Shown piece by piece: positions 33,617 to 45,467 of a stretch of 64,000 nt of DNA. Source of the DNA: Neurospora tetraspora (lineage: Eukaryota > Ascomycota > Sordariomycetes > Sordariales > Sordariaceae); NCBI RefSeq assembly GCF_033439725.1, contig NW_026944384.1:1984001-2048000 (forward strand). The letters run 5' to 3'. Both the position numbers and the translations under genes were made by a program. The notes beneath the pieces were generated by a model, which did not search any database, was not told the DNA's origin, and saw only the letters and a list, made by a program, of their open reading frames with translations. Every line of letters starts with the position of its first letter. Within the stretch, counting starts at the first letter, position 1.

Positions 33617-36559
33617 TTATAACCTCCGTCCTCTCTCCCCACGAGACCTCCTCGCCTTCGATGACGAACTAGCACTCGCCAACCGATAAAGCTCAAGTCG
33701 ATTTCCAGCGCCGCAGTACTCGTAAGGGGTTCCGGCACAAGTGAAGCTGCAATCAGACAGCGGAGCCGGAGCGGAGCCGCCACGGAGGGTGTTGCCGCAG
33801 TAGCCTAGATGGTGTCATCAGTTAGTCAGGCTCACGACCATCGAACTCAGAACAACAGAAGAAAATGAGAGAGGGAAATAAAAATACTCACACTCCCTCC
33901 CATACTCCACCCCAAAATACTCCCACCCACTACAAGCCTCCGCACACCCCTCCAGCGTCATCCCATCATCAGCCCAGGACTTGCCCTCCAGCGCCCTACC
34001 GCCTTGAGTAGCTTCAGTCTGGCATCCGACAAAGACGTAATCGCCCACCGTGTCCTTTCTTCCCAGGGTAGCCGTTGGCTGTGCTGCACTAGCAGTACTC
34101 GTTCCCCCCGTCCCAGGCTTCGAGTACAACTCCAGCCTATTCCCCGCCCCGCAATACTCCGTCGCGTCACCAGCACACAACATGTTACACTCGCTATCGG
34201 GCGCCTCGGAGCTGCTAGCTGCCAGGGTGTTGCCGCAATAACATTCGCGCGAGTATTCGGTGCCGAAGTAAGCGAAGTTACCTGCGGCGGTGCAGTTGGC
34301 CGCGCACGACTCGAGCGTCATGGTGTCGTAGGCGAAGGAGGCGCCGGTTAGGGCGCGCACGCCGGAGCCTTCGGTTACGCAGCGGAGGCGGGTGTAGCCG
34401 GCGACTGTTTGTTTCCTTGCTGGGCCGGTGGCCGTGGGAGCTGAGGAGGAGGTGGTGGTGGATGAAACAACGGTGGTGGTAGAGCTGGTGATGTCGCTAG
34501 AGCTGGTGATGTCGCTGGAGCTGATAACCTTGACTACGCTGCTGGTAGATGATGGCTCGGCTGCGGACGAGCTCGGCGCAACAGTGCTGGCAACAGTGGA
34601 AGAGGCGTCTGGCCCGTTACCACCACCGCCACCACTACCAGGCGTGGTGCAGGACGCAGTTCCAGAAAAGGTAGCGCAGCTGCCTGATAGATCGCTGGCC
34701 TTGTTGAAGCTATCGGAGTTGGAGCCTGCGGTGACGCTGAGCTTGGCGGCGTAACTCAGACCACCTGTGATGGTGTAGCTGGCGGAGTAGAAGGTGTAAG
34801 GGCCGATGCAGTCGCCTTTTGTCATGGCGACGGTGGTGCTGCTGAGGATGGGGACCGGGTTGCCGTTGCGGACGACGCCGCGGGGTGTGAGGTAGGAGAT
34901 GCCTAGCGAGGGAGTTGTGGTGATGTCGTTGCGGACCTATTTTGTTAGTCAGCGGAGGCGAGTCTTGAAGGCGAGAAGGAGGAGGGGGAGCTTACAAGCG
35001 CAGAAACGGTGAGTGCACCAGAGCTTTGAAGAAGACAGCTCTGGGGTTTTTGGAGGATGATGGCATCTGACAAGGGGTAGGAGTTTCCGTTGTTGTCGTA
35101 CGACTCGCTGGTGCCGTCGTTGAGGTTGACGGTGACTGTGAAGGAAGAAATGCCCGAGGAAGCGGGGATGTTGGTTGAGATAGGGAAGAACTATGTCCCT
35201 GGTCAGTTGCGATGAGTTAGAGTTCGAGTGCCAAAGGGGCATACCTCAAAAGTATCATCAAACCCGGTACCAGCTCCTTGTACGGTGGCGGTGTATGAGC
35301 ACGACCCGGAAGCACAACCGCCATTCCTATCCTTCCAAGTCATCTTGACATTCTTGATGGCACCAGAGGCCCGATTCGTCGTGCGAACTCTGATGTACCC
35401 AGTCAGGAGAAAACTGGAACCTCCCGAATTCAAGGTCAACTGCATATCCACAGGCTTAACCGCATAAGGGGCAATGGGGTCCGTCAGCGTCACCCCCGAG
35501 GGCACAGTATCAATCATCTTCTGAAGAACAGTCTTGCAAACGTCCCTAAAAGTCGAAGCAGACGTCAACCCGTTCATCGTGGTATTCCCATCAATGTTGA
35601 ACACCTTGAAATCCGAGTGTCTGTTCACCGCAACAGCAGGCCCAACCACCAACGGATTCTGCGTTGTCCCAGAGATGTACTCGGTCACAACCTTGTTATC
35701 AAACGTAGCATCAGTGGTATCAAGAGGCTTCTGGCCGTTAGTTCCCGTACCGGCGGGCACAATCTCGGGAAACTCCTCCGTGTGGACACCGCCGAGGGTA
35801 TGTCCGCAAGCCGTCACCTGGATCATTTCTTCGGTGCTGAACCCCATGCGGTCGAATTGTTGCCTAAACGTCTCGGCCGAGTTCTGGGGTTGCGGCACGC
35901 CGGTGCTGCCACTGGATGTTGCGTCTTTCCTCCCGAGTCTAAGGGGGATGATGGGGCCTCCGCAAGATCGGACAGAAGCGTAGACGCCGGCGGCAATCAG
36001 GTCCGCCATGGTCGATTGGGATGAGTAGTAGTTGGCCAAGAACTTGAGGGTGGTGTTGTGGCCCGGTCCGGTGTTCTCGCCGTTTGTGAGCTCGAATTGG
36101 AGGGAGGCGTCGAGTCCGCCGGTGCCGAAGACGCGGTTGTGGGTGGACATGTCGCTGGTGAAGTTAGCATTTTGCGCGGACTATATTCATCTGTCGAAGT
36201 CGAACAGATGTTCAGTTCCGTATGATTTCCCACGAGGTAATCTGTCCATTCCTTTGACCTTCCTTACCGCCATCCGGAATTTTGACCTGGCCCTGTTTTC
36301 TACCCTCATCACTGGATATCAGAAAAAAAAACACATACTGGAATCCCACCCGCAACCACTCCGACGCCGTCACCCTTCCAGGTCCAGCGGCCTCATTGTT
36401 GCAAGGCGTAATAACATCATTGAAGACCCTGCCCTTGAACCCCTGGAGTTGGTACACAATCTCCTCCATCTCGTCCGTGGCGGCGGGCCATGTTGGGTCG
36501 GCTCCAGTCCTAGCCGCCAGCGAAAGCAGGCCGGCCAGGCCAGGGTATGCGTATCTCAT
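33617..36559 (-). CDS. Secreted haem peroxidase (plant-type superfamily) fused to two WSC domains
   Basis: Five minus-strand exons (36339..36559, 35245..36154, 34996..35190, 33892..34936, 33617..33804) give 852 residues. The N-terminus MRYAYPGLAGLLSLAARTGA is a likely signal peptide. The haem peroxidase core shows the distal motif RVGFHD with Arg70 and His74, where the His codon is split by the first intron. The proximal motif is ACGHTLGGVH with His192. A middle region of about 300 residues of beta-rich sequence follows, then a Ser/Thr-rich linker. Two C-terminal WSC modules each end ECYCGNTL...EYCGAGNRLELY. Peroxidases of this superfamily oxidise phenolics or other substrates with hydrogen peroxide. 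WSC modules bind polysaccharide such as beta-glucan. The pairing suggests a wall- or lignocellulose-attached oxidative enzyme, which is inference. No glycosylphosphatidylinositol signal is visible; the tail is basic (KARRSRGERGRRL). Confidence 0.88.
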
Positions 36560-37950
36560 GATGGGCGTGTGCGGCGTCTGTGAGGCTTGCGGCGAGATCG
36601 GGAAACGGTTCAGAACATCAGATCTGACAGCAGTACCGTATGTACGATAACAACGGTCGAGAACGAATGTGCTGACGGACGCCGGATTGTCGGAAGGGAA
36701 AGCGGCCCAGACAGAGCTTAACAGCTGCAGTTTGACTGTGGAAATAACGAGTGATGACTGCTTTGGCTTTGAGGCGTCTGCAAGAGGAGGCGAGAAGAAT
36801 AAGAAAAAAACAAGGTGGTATCGGGATATTATGCGCCTCGTATCGCTAAACTCGACGACAACACGACAAGATACAACCGGGGAAGGAGACTCGATCGTAT
36901 TCAAGCCAGCTGGACGGACAGCAGCAGATAGATAACAGACCTCCTTCCTTCTCGAGAGGAGAGAGAGAGGCTATTCTATTACTGCGTCCATGATTGCGCA
37001 CTGCGACCTATTTTCACCTGTACAAGAGGGATCACAAGGCGAAGATGGTACAGACCAACATGGGGGCAAGGATAACGGAAGGGTGGCCTGGAACCTGGAC
37101 CCGGGGAATCGCAACGCTGGTTGGGAATTGGCTGACCCCTGCATCAGCTTTCCATCGACACACACACACAACGTCTTCTGTCCAGGATCTCGAGCGATCC
37201 TAATTGGTTCTTTGAAGGCCTTGTCGCTTTTCTCGTATTATCACGAAGTCGAACAACGACTGCATGTGCAGCCGAATGGGTTTAAGGCGGATTGCTGTGC
37301 ATCGACACAGTGTGGGATAGGTCGCGAGCGAGACGACCCTGTTGATACTGTAGATAGTTCAACCACCACCATCACGAACACCACCCATCTCGAACGCCAA
37401 GCTCAGCCGAGATGCCGAGCCGAACGACGAGGGACGCAACGCCATTACGACGGCGGCTGTTGATTGGTCTCACTACCACTTGTATTGCCGATAAGAGCAA
37501 TGTTTTTTCGACTATTTTTCCAGCCGCATGGGATGGCCCGAAGCAGATGTTCTGATGTGACTCTAGATGTCCACACGAGGAGCTCCACACAACCACTGAT
37601 GAAGCTGCTATGACAGATAAAGCCCGAACTGATGGATGGATGGGTGCCAATACCGAGCCAGCTTTGGATTTATTGACCGGATCGAACGTTCCTTGACAGG
37701 GCAATAGCTGAGGTAACGCAGGTGGCACTATCGACCGTTAGTGAGACTGAAATGCATACCAATAATGTAGGTCTAGTCATCAGTGTGTGTGTGATATGTA
37801 TGCACTAAGACTCTCTTTCACTTCACATCGTCGTAGTTAGACCTGTCTGCCTCTGCTCCTCTCCGGCGCCATTGTGGTGGGTAATCGGGCCGGGGGCTTG
37901 CTTGCTTGCACTGATGGACGAAAAAGAGCGAACAAAGCGAGAGTGGTACA

Positions 37951-37973
37951 GCTGTTGTTGTTGTTGTTGTTGT
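37951..37973. repeat. Trinucleotide microsatellite (GTT)n
   Basis: About seven TGT/GTT units in a row in intergenic sequence. Confidence 0.8.
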
Positions 37974-39283
37974 ACCTATTCTGGACGGTTTGCTATTTCC
38001 GTGTTAACCACGTTCGGTCGGGGCCCTGAAGTCGCAGTTGAGAAGAGGGTGACCATGCAGAGCTGACAGCGTTGTCTCTGAAATTAGACGGCAGGATGTG
38101 TGTGACAGTGAGTGACAACGGAGGCGACTGGCGAGCGAAAGGAATGTTTGGGCCTTTTGAGCAACGATGGACACGAACGTGGAAGAAAAGGGGCGCTCCG
38201 AATGGCGCGAGGTCTTGTGAGGAGGTCGGAAACCAGACGATTATCGTCTCATCACCACATATTCGGCATGGTTTGAGGCTATGTTGTGATATTCGTTTTT
38301 CAACCCGGATGGACGCCTTGTCAGCTTTGAAGATGCAGTGCTTGGTGAAGAGGGGGACAACAGATCGAAACCCCTCATCTGGGGTGCTGAAATGTCTACG
38401 GCGGGCGACAGAACACGATGTGTAGCGAGCGTGGTGGTCTGTGCGCACTGCTGACCCTGGCCCCACATTGCGGATCCCTTTCCTCCCCACACCAGACGAC
38501 ATCCGTCCCGTTTCTCGTAGGGCTGAGAACAACACTCCTCGACGGGTCACCCTACGTTGACCGTTCTGCTATGAACTTGCTTTTGACATACAGAGCAGTT
38601 GATCCGTGGCGAACAAGTCCAAAAGTCTGCTACATCCGCCAAGTTCACTTTCCAGTTTTCACTTCCAGCTCGGGACCTCCGCGGCCTCTTCCCCTCCATC
38701 GGAATCTAGGACCTCACGAGATCAACAACAGCCTCTCATGACGAATCTGGGCTTTCTAGAAGACTGTCACATGCGAGGCAAGAGCTCCCGCCACCGGTAC
38801 TTTTCTACCGCACATGGATATTGAGGCGCCCTTGGTTAGTAAGTGGCTATAGAGTGGCTTTAAAGTATTGGTACTACCTACCGGATTCGGGATACCGATA
38901 AATGGGTTCTCTGACATCGAAATTGTCCAGAAGCCTCACCTTGTCAACTTCGAGTTCATCAAATAGTGTGTCACTTGCAAGGTGGTCAACGAGATCGGTG
39001 ATTGCGCGACATGTCTGCCCGTCTACCTCCCACGTCACAGTGACTGACTGGGTCGGTTAGATCCAGGGCAAATCAGAAGGAAGAAATAAAGAAAAAAAGA
39101 AAAAGGGAGAAACTTGGCCGACGAGAATGCTGGATGGATTACCTTGGTGAACAATCTGAGGTTTTGTTGTCACATGAATTGAAGTTCCCTTGAAATGACC
39201 ATCGATCCCAACTCCCCATTGCAGAATCCAACATTGAGAAGAAGCAAGTTACAAAGAACAAGACGAAAAAAAGGTAAAAAGTT

Positions 39284-39372
39284 TACCCTACCAGGGAGTT
39301 GAACCCTGCGCTGCGGAAACTTGATCAACCAAGATTGAGAATCCGCCATGTTAACCGATACACCAGTAAGGT
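39284..39372 (-). tRNA. tRNA-Glu (anticodon CUC), 17-nt intron
   Basis: On the minus strand the acceptor stem ACCTTAC pairs with GTAGGGT (one G-U) and the discriminator base is A. The D arm is GTGT-ATCGGTTA-ACAT, with G18/G19. The anticodon stem GCGGA/TCCGC encloses loop TTCTCA, giving anticodon CTC. The T arm is CAGGG-TTCAACT-CCCTG. A 17-nt intron (39319..39335) lies after position 37, the standard nuclear site. A T-run (AACTTTTTACC) just downstream is a Pol III terminator. Confidence 0.88.
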
Positions 39373-39769
39373 TGTTTTCTGCTTGTTGACAAGAGGTGAT
39401 GAGTGATTCCCTTATATGCCCCTGTTTGTGCTCCTTCCTTGTATGTGCCTGCTGGCTATGCGGGTTTCCTCTGTCTTGCCAGGATGGGGGTGGAAGGCAC
39501 GACTGAGCGAGAAAATAGCCGGCAAGAGTCAATCTAGTTACCACACGGAGAGTCCCAAACCCATTCACTGTTGCACACACCCGCACGCACTCTTTAAGTA
39601 CGTCGTGAATGAAAACAACGAATTGACTATGTGACCATACGAGAACCTCGCTCCCAAAAGAAGACTGCAGTTTTGATTCTGTTTGGGTGAATTTATTGCA
39701 GTCTCGACTTGAAAACTTTCGGGGGTTGGTTGGGGCTCTTGCTGACTATCTCATTTTCGACGACTGAGC

Positions 39770-39791
39770 ACACACACACACACACACACAC
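39770..39791. repeat. Dinucleotide microsatellite (CA)n
   Basis: About eleven CA units between the two tRNA-Glu genes. Confidence 0.85.
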
Positions 39792-40050
39792 CAGAAGATA
39801 GCTCACATCACACTCGCTCCAAGTCAACCTTCTACAACAACGGTACGATGTGATGATGTTTTTTTTTTTTGTTTTTGTTTTTTTCCCTTGTACGCGAGAG
39901 TGACGTCCAAAAAATCCAAAGCTACGCGACAAAAGAGCAGTTCTGGTTCCCACAAAGGCCAAAGAGGGTAAGTAAGTGCTTTACACAATATCATACTAGC
40001 CTCACTTAGAACGCAACAGAGAAAAAGAAGAGACAAGATGCAAAAATAAT

Positions 40051-40131
40051 TACCCCACCAGGGAGTTGAACCCTGCGCTGCGGAAACTTTGGAATGAGAA
40101 TCCGCCATGTTAACCGATACACCAGTAGGGT
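40051..40131 (-). tRNA. tRNA-Glu (anticodon CUC), 9-nt intron
   Basis: The mature body is the same as the neighbour at 39284..39372 except for compatible acceptor-stem changes (ACCCTAC with GTGGGGT). The D arm, anticodon stem/loop with CTC, and T arm (CAGGG-TTCAACT-CCCTG) are identical. The intron is only 9 nt (40086..40094), again after position 37. A T5 run (ATTATTTTTGC) follows the 3' end as terminator. Same strand as the other copy, about 680 bp away. Confidence 0.87.
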
Positions 40132-40808
40132 TATTTTCTTGTTGGAAAGTGATGGTGAAAGGTTTGCTTATGAAGAGCTTTTCGTGTGTGGTTGGGAAGG
40201 TACGAACGGTAGGCATCCGGGCATGTGGTCGTTTGAGGTGGAGATGCTGGAAGGGAAAGAGCGAAACAGTTGTCGGCAGGTGGCCGGCCAGCAAGGTTCG
40301 TAAACAACTTCTGCCAGGCAACAATGAGGGTGGGAATGTTGTGTGTGAGATGTGGGCTCCCGTGTGGGATGAGGACAACGTGGAGGATCATGGGCAAACA
40401 GAACACGGCGTTGAAGCTGTAACGCCAGTCTCTCTTTGCTCGGACTCGCGATGTTGCGAGTTCGTATTTGAAGCTAGAGTAGAACCGAATTGGCACATTT
40501 CACAAGTCAGTGTGTGCCTAAACTATAGCCGATGCAAACTAACATTATCATTGACGAATACTACTAGAGGTAAGAGAGAAGGTAGGAAACGGATCATCAG
40601 TGCCATCGGTAGTTATTATACAAAAGCCAGAGCAAAGTCCACCAGAACAGTTTTAGGTATATGATACAGGACAAAAAAAAGGAAAGCATTCATCGATCAT
40701 TCTTTCTCATTACCCATCCATCAATCCATCCGGACGCCCCTAAAAGGGTATCAACCATCCAAAAGACCCGAAATGCCACAAACAAAGCATAAAATCTCAT
40801 ACCCCCCC

Positions 40809-43800
40809 TTAATCCTCCTTATCAAAATTCTCCGAAAACCTACTCTCTCTAAACGGACTAATCCTCCCACAACCCCCCACCGACGACCGTCCCACACTCA
40901 GCCCCCCCGAACTCACCGGCCTTTCCCTCAGACTTCCTACTCCGGTCCCCGTGCTAGCCCTAGGATCAGCCATCAAGAACTGCCCGTAGCCCTTTTCCTC
41001 AGCACCATCTACACCGGGAGTAGGCTGCGTAACATTAACAGCCACCTTCATCCCATTCATCACCGAAGGGAACCCCGCGGAGGGTGGTGTAAGCGGTCCA
41101 TCGCTGGAGAAGGTGCTTCTTGCTTCTAGGAACTCGTCGTCGTTTTCGTTGTCTTTGTAGTTGTCTTGTCCAGGAGGTGAAGCGCTGTTATCGCTCACCC
41201 TGCTGTAGACGCTATCGCTTAAGTCTGAGCTGCTTAGGCTGCTGACGGAGTTGGTTTCTGCTTCGGCTGGGTTGGCGGTGATGGTGGTGGTGACATAGGG
41301 GAGGACGAGTTGTGGTTGTTGGGTCTCAACTGATAGGGAGGGAGGGCGGTCACTGACTGCCGGTTTGGTGGTAGTAGTAGTGGTGGTGGTAGTGACGGTA
41401 GCCACTGCGTCGAAGCCGCCGATGGCGCTAATAGGGCGAGATGAAGGCTTCAAAGCGGCGGTGCCTAGGGCGCTGGTGGAGTTATAAGGGACGGTCGTAA
41501 GGCCACTGCTCTCACCGGGTTCGTCTTGCGCCGCCGCTAATAGGTTTATGGCTGGCGTCGTTGTCATCGGCGGATGGACGGGGGTGGGCGCCGAGAGGCC
41601 GGCGAGGGCGACTTCGCGGATACTTCCCGGCCCGCTGTGGTCGTCTCCGACAATGGAGGGGACACTGGGGTTGTTCTCCTCCAGCTTGCGGGTTAGTGCC
41701 ACGCCGCCGATGAAACCCCTGTTCATATCGGGGCTGGCAGCGTCAGCGGCACCGTCTGCCGGTGTATCGACTCTCGACGAAGCGATAGATGCGCCGGATG
41801 CCGCTCTGGGACGGGAGAAGCGGTTCTTTAGCCAGGCCTTCACCTTGCTAGTTGGTGATGCTGCTGATTGCGGTTCCAAGATGGGACTCGCTCCCCCGTC
41901 TGGTGTTGTTGAAGCCCTTTGAGGCGGCGATGTGCGTCTTTGGAATGGCATGGACAACCTGGTCAGTCCCGAACTGTCTGTCCTCCTATGGGCAACCAGT
42001 AACGGGCCCGTTGGTTTCTCGTCCGGAGAAGAACTTTGGTCCAAGTCAGCAGCCGTAGCGAGCTCCTTCCCCTTTCCAATTTGCTTTTCCTCTTTGGCCT
42101 CCTTAGCCAGTCTCTTCTGCTCAGCCTTGGCCGCCTTCTCCTCCTCCTTTCGCTGCCTTTCCTCTCTCTTGACTTCTGCCGCTAGAGCCTTTTCTTTGTC
42201 TTTTTGCTGGTCTGCCAATCATTCGTTAGCCCCTTACTCTTGATATTAATCAACACTAACGCAAAACATACCTTTCAATTGCTTATGCAACATCGCCACC
42301 TCCTTCTCCCGCATCTTATTCTTCTCCACCTCCTCCCTCTTCCTGTCCTCCTCCATCTTCACCGCCGCCCTCCTCTCCCTCTCTTTCTCCGCATTTTCAT
42401 TAATCTCATCCAGCAACGGCTGCACCCTCTTCGCGGCAATATCCTCCACCTTCGCCCTGTCTACCATCTTCCCGCCGCCGATATCCACTTGGCCCGCATC
42501 CATTGGCCTCTTGCTGTTGCTCGCATCAAACCTCGCCTGCGCCGCCGCGTGTGCCTTCACCTCCCAATCGCTCTTGCTTGTGTGCGGAATCATCACCCCC
42601 TTTTCCGCATACAGTTTCTCGTCCATTCCCTGTAACCGCGCCTTGACGTTGCGCTGAGCGGCTTGCAAAAGTGCTTCGCGATCGCGCGCCCGCTTCTGCT
42701 CGTCGACTTCAGCGATCTTGGTGTTGAAGAGGGACATTTGCTTGCGGATATGCTGGGAGCGCTGGCGGTCGTTGGCGACGATGATGTCGCCGTCGCTTGA
42801 AGACCGACGTCTGGTGAGTTTGTTCCGGATGCTGCCGAATGCGCCGGCGTTAGTGCCTTGGTTGGAGGGCGAAGCGCCCGTGTAGTACTCCTGCATCTCC
42901 CGGTTCTTTTGGTGTTCGTCGTGCAGCTTGGCGAGACGTTCCTGCGCGAGACGGTAGGCGGCGTCTTGGAGGCTGTTGTATACCACCGGAGGGCGTTCCA
43001 CCTCGTCGTTGTTGGCTGTCGGGTCGCCGGTGCCGTGGCGCTCAAAGGAGGACCTGCGTCCTTGGACCTGCTTGGACTGGTCGATCATTTTTTGTTGCTG
43101 GGTGTACATGCGCTTGGCCATGGCCAAAGCGGAAGCGTGGAGAACGTCTTGCCGATTCTTCTCGTCGACTTCGGGCTTGACAGGGGGTCGGGACGTAAAC
43201 ATTTGTCTGCTCATGGTCGTGTACGGAACGGCGCCGGCTTCGTCGGTCGAACGAATACTAGGCGGGCGCATCGACTTGGTCGCGGCGCTAAGGGCATTGG
43301 AGGCTGCGTTTTCTTTATCGGGGTATGCTGTGTTTTCGGTCACTGGCTGGGGTTGCGATCGCGATCGCGGGCGTCGTCCGGCCACGGCATCCCTTGCTGC
43401 GCGCAGTGATGCTTGTCGTGTCAAGGCGGAACCTTGTGTCTCTGCAACGGTTGGTGTAGAAGAGCTAGGTGACTTGTGTCCCTTGAAGGCCAAATTCGCA
43501 GCCGAGTTCCCCCAGTTTGAGGTATCCAAGGTAGGTTTAGGCTGCTGAGGTTGGGGTTGTTGCTGTTGCTTCTGTTGGAAAATCTGGTTTTGTTGTCTTT
43601 GAGCTGCACGTAATGCCGAGATAGCCGCTTGTGATCCTGCCGCATTGCTCTTGGGTTGCGAAACCTCCAAACCGTTACTCGTTGGTGACGCCATCTTTTG
43701 GCCGTTAGCCAGGACTGCAGCGGTATTGGCGTGAGAAGCGTGTGTCTTTGATAACTCTGCCTTTGGATGTTCAACTACTTTGGTGTTTGTCCATCCCAGA

Positions 43801-44158
43801 GTCGCGGCTGAAGAAGTGGGAGCTGTCGATATCTCTGGTTTTGGGTATTCGACCGATTTCCTGTTAGCCCATCCCAAAGATGCGGCGGCACTGGCAGCTG
43901 CGTCGTTGTTTTTGAGACCGGAAGAAGGGTAGCTAGGTAGATCTTTAGCGTCTGCGTATCGTAGCCTCCCAGTATTGTCTTGAAAAGGTGGTCAGTAAGG
44001 TATCTAAGCGGTGATATTTTGGGATTCAGGTCGTAGCAGGTAGTATGTCAAGATGAGATGTCCGGGTGTTATGCCTAACTGATATGCACCACCTGATGAA
44101 CGCGCGGGACTTACTTGGAGGGACGAGCGCTGTTTGCGTTGGCGCAGTAGTTGAGGTC
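40809..44158 (-). CDS. eis1: Eisosome protein 1 (Eis1) family
   Basis: Three minus-strand exons (44113..44158, 42272..43978, 40809..42211) give 1051 residues. The first exon encodes MTSTTAPTQTALVPP. The second opens with GRLRYADAKDLPSYPS and two repeats of the signature LGWAN(R/T)K-x-V-E. Further Eis1 blocks are ALAMAKRMYTQQQKMID, LQDAAYRLAQERLAKLHDE and IAAKRVQPLLDEINENAEKE. A highly charged coiled-coil with about 120 Lys/Glu/Arg-rich residues spans the last intron (KREERQRKEEEKAAKAEQKR). The C-terminal 350 or so residues are Ser/Thr/Pro-rich and disordered. Known role: Eis1 is needed for eisosome assembly, the Pil1/Lsp1-scaffolded furrows of the plasma membrane. A glutamine-rich run (about residue 150) is present. 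Upstream exon choice is supported by GTAAGT/AAG borders and the conserved frame. Confidence 0.88.
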
Positions 44159-45467
44159 ATGGCTTATGTATGGTTATTAAAACCAAGACCAAGGCTCAAA
44201 CGAAAAGTCAAAAGACCAGACCGGCCGGGTAGGTATCGGATGTCGGGGAACTGTGGAGTACCGGTCGGATGATGGTCCACTGCGGACTGAGGCTGTGAAA
44301 TCTTGAAATCTTACAGGTCCTTCGCTTTCGAGGTGTTGTTTGATCTTCTGGATTCTACTTGACGATTGGTTTTGTACGGTGATGGTCGTGTGTTAGAGTA
44401 ACCTTACTCTGTAGGTTTATCGTTATAGTAACTTTGTTAATAAGAATGTCGATCAGGATGTCTAGGCCTTTTAGAAGAAGCGAACGGTTACGCCGGTGTG
44501 GAAGATGGAAACTGCGGCGTTGAATGATGTTTTGGTTCCCGTTGTGAGATGGGATGACAAACAGGAGGAGGATAAGAAAACCAAAACAGAAACAGAACAC
44601 AAGGGTAGCACCAATACTTCTATTTCTGTCTCTCCTCTTCCTTTTCTCCCCCAACGATGATGTCTTACTAGGTACAGGTATGATACAAGGCTGGCTTCTT
44701 GGCTACTCGCTGCGACAAAGAGGGCGATGATTCCTTCCTTCCCACACGTCGTCATTGCGCCGAGACAGGCAATCGCTTCCTTCGCCCATCGACGTCATTG
44801 CTCACCAGTTTCAGAACAGTGGGTGCCGCTCAGCGATGCGCTCCCGTTATTGGCTGGTGGGATCCATTTGAGTGTGATGCCAAGACGCCAACGCTGCGTA
44901 TCATTCGGTCCCGTCGGCAGCTGGTCTCCACCGGATCCACCGGGAATTAGTACTGCCAAAGCCCTGCGCCAGTTGGCCAGAACTTCTTCAGCTCACCACC
45001 CACAAGGGGACTTTTTTCAGCTGATGGGGACTTGCCGACCTCGCCGACTTCACCGGGAACTTCACCTGACAAAGCTGATGTGAGGTCACGCCGCCTAACA
45101 AGCCACTACACTAAAGGTGAAATGTTGGTGTGAGGCGATTCCGAGGTGAATTAATTCAACTCTCCTCGCCGTTGCTGTTCAACTTCTCTTCAGGTGCCAA
45201 TGCGCCGCATCCCTGGGCTCGATATAGCTCCCTGCTTCTACCATCCATCCCTACCTTGAAATATCACGATCAGATCAACATTGGAGGAAACTCGGCAGTC
45301 AATCGTGTTTCACAAGGGCATCCAAATTTTGACCAACCCGGCTATCACGGAAAGACTAATGAAGGGCTACAACCTCGAAGTTTAGGTACTGAAAAAGCCG
45401 GTTCATTCGGTTACGTCTCGATAGAGTAACAATATCCAAGAGTCACGACTTCCACAATCCAACACAC
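44159..45467. other. Intergenic, Eis1 to glutaminase A (1.3 kb)
   Basis: No supported gene. The part next to 44158 is the Eis1 promoter and leader; the part next to 45468 is the 3' side of the glutaminase gene. Nothing notable. Confidence 0.4.

Larger units (their letters stand above)
36560..40808. other. Intergenic, WSC peroxidase to Eis1, with two tRNA genes
   Basis: Apart from the two tRNA genes (39284..39372 and 40051..40131), no gene is supported. Simple repeats are a GTT tract (about 37951-37973) and a CA tract (39770-39791). Poly-T runs near 39860-39882 are not linked to a gene. The 2.7 kb at 36560-39283 looks noncoding. Confidence 0.45.
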
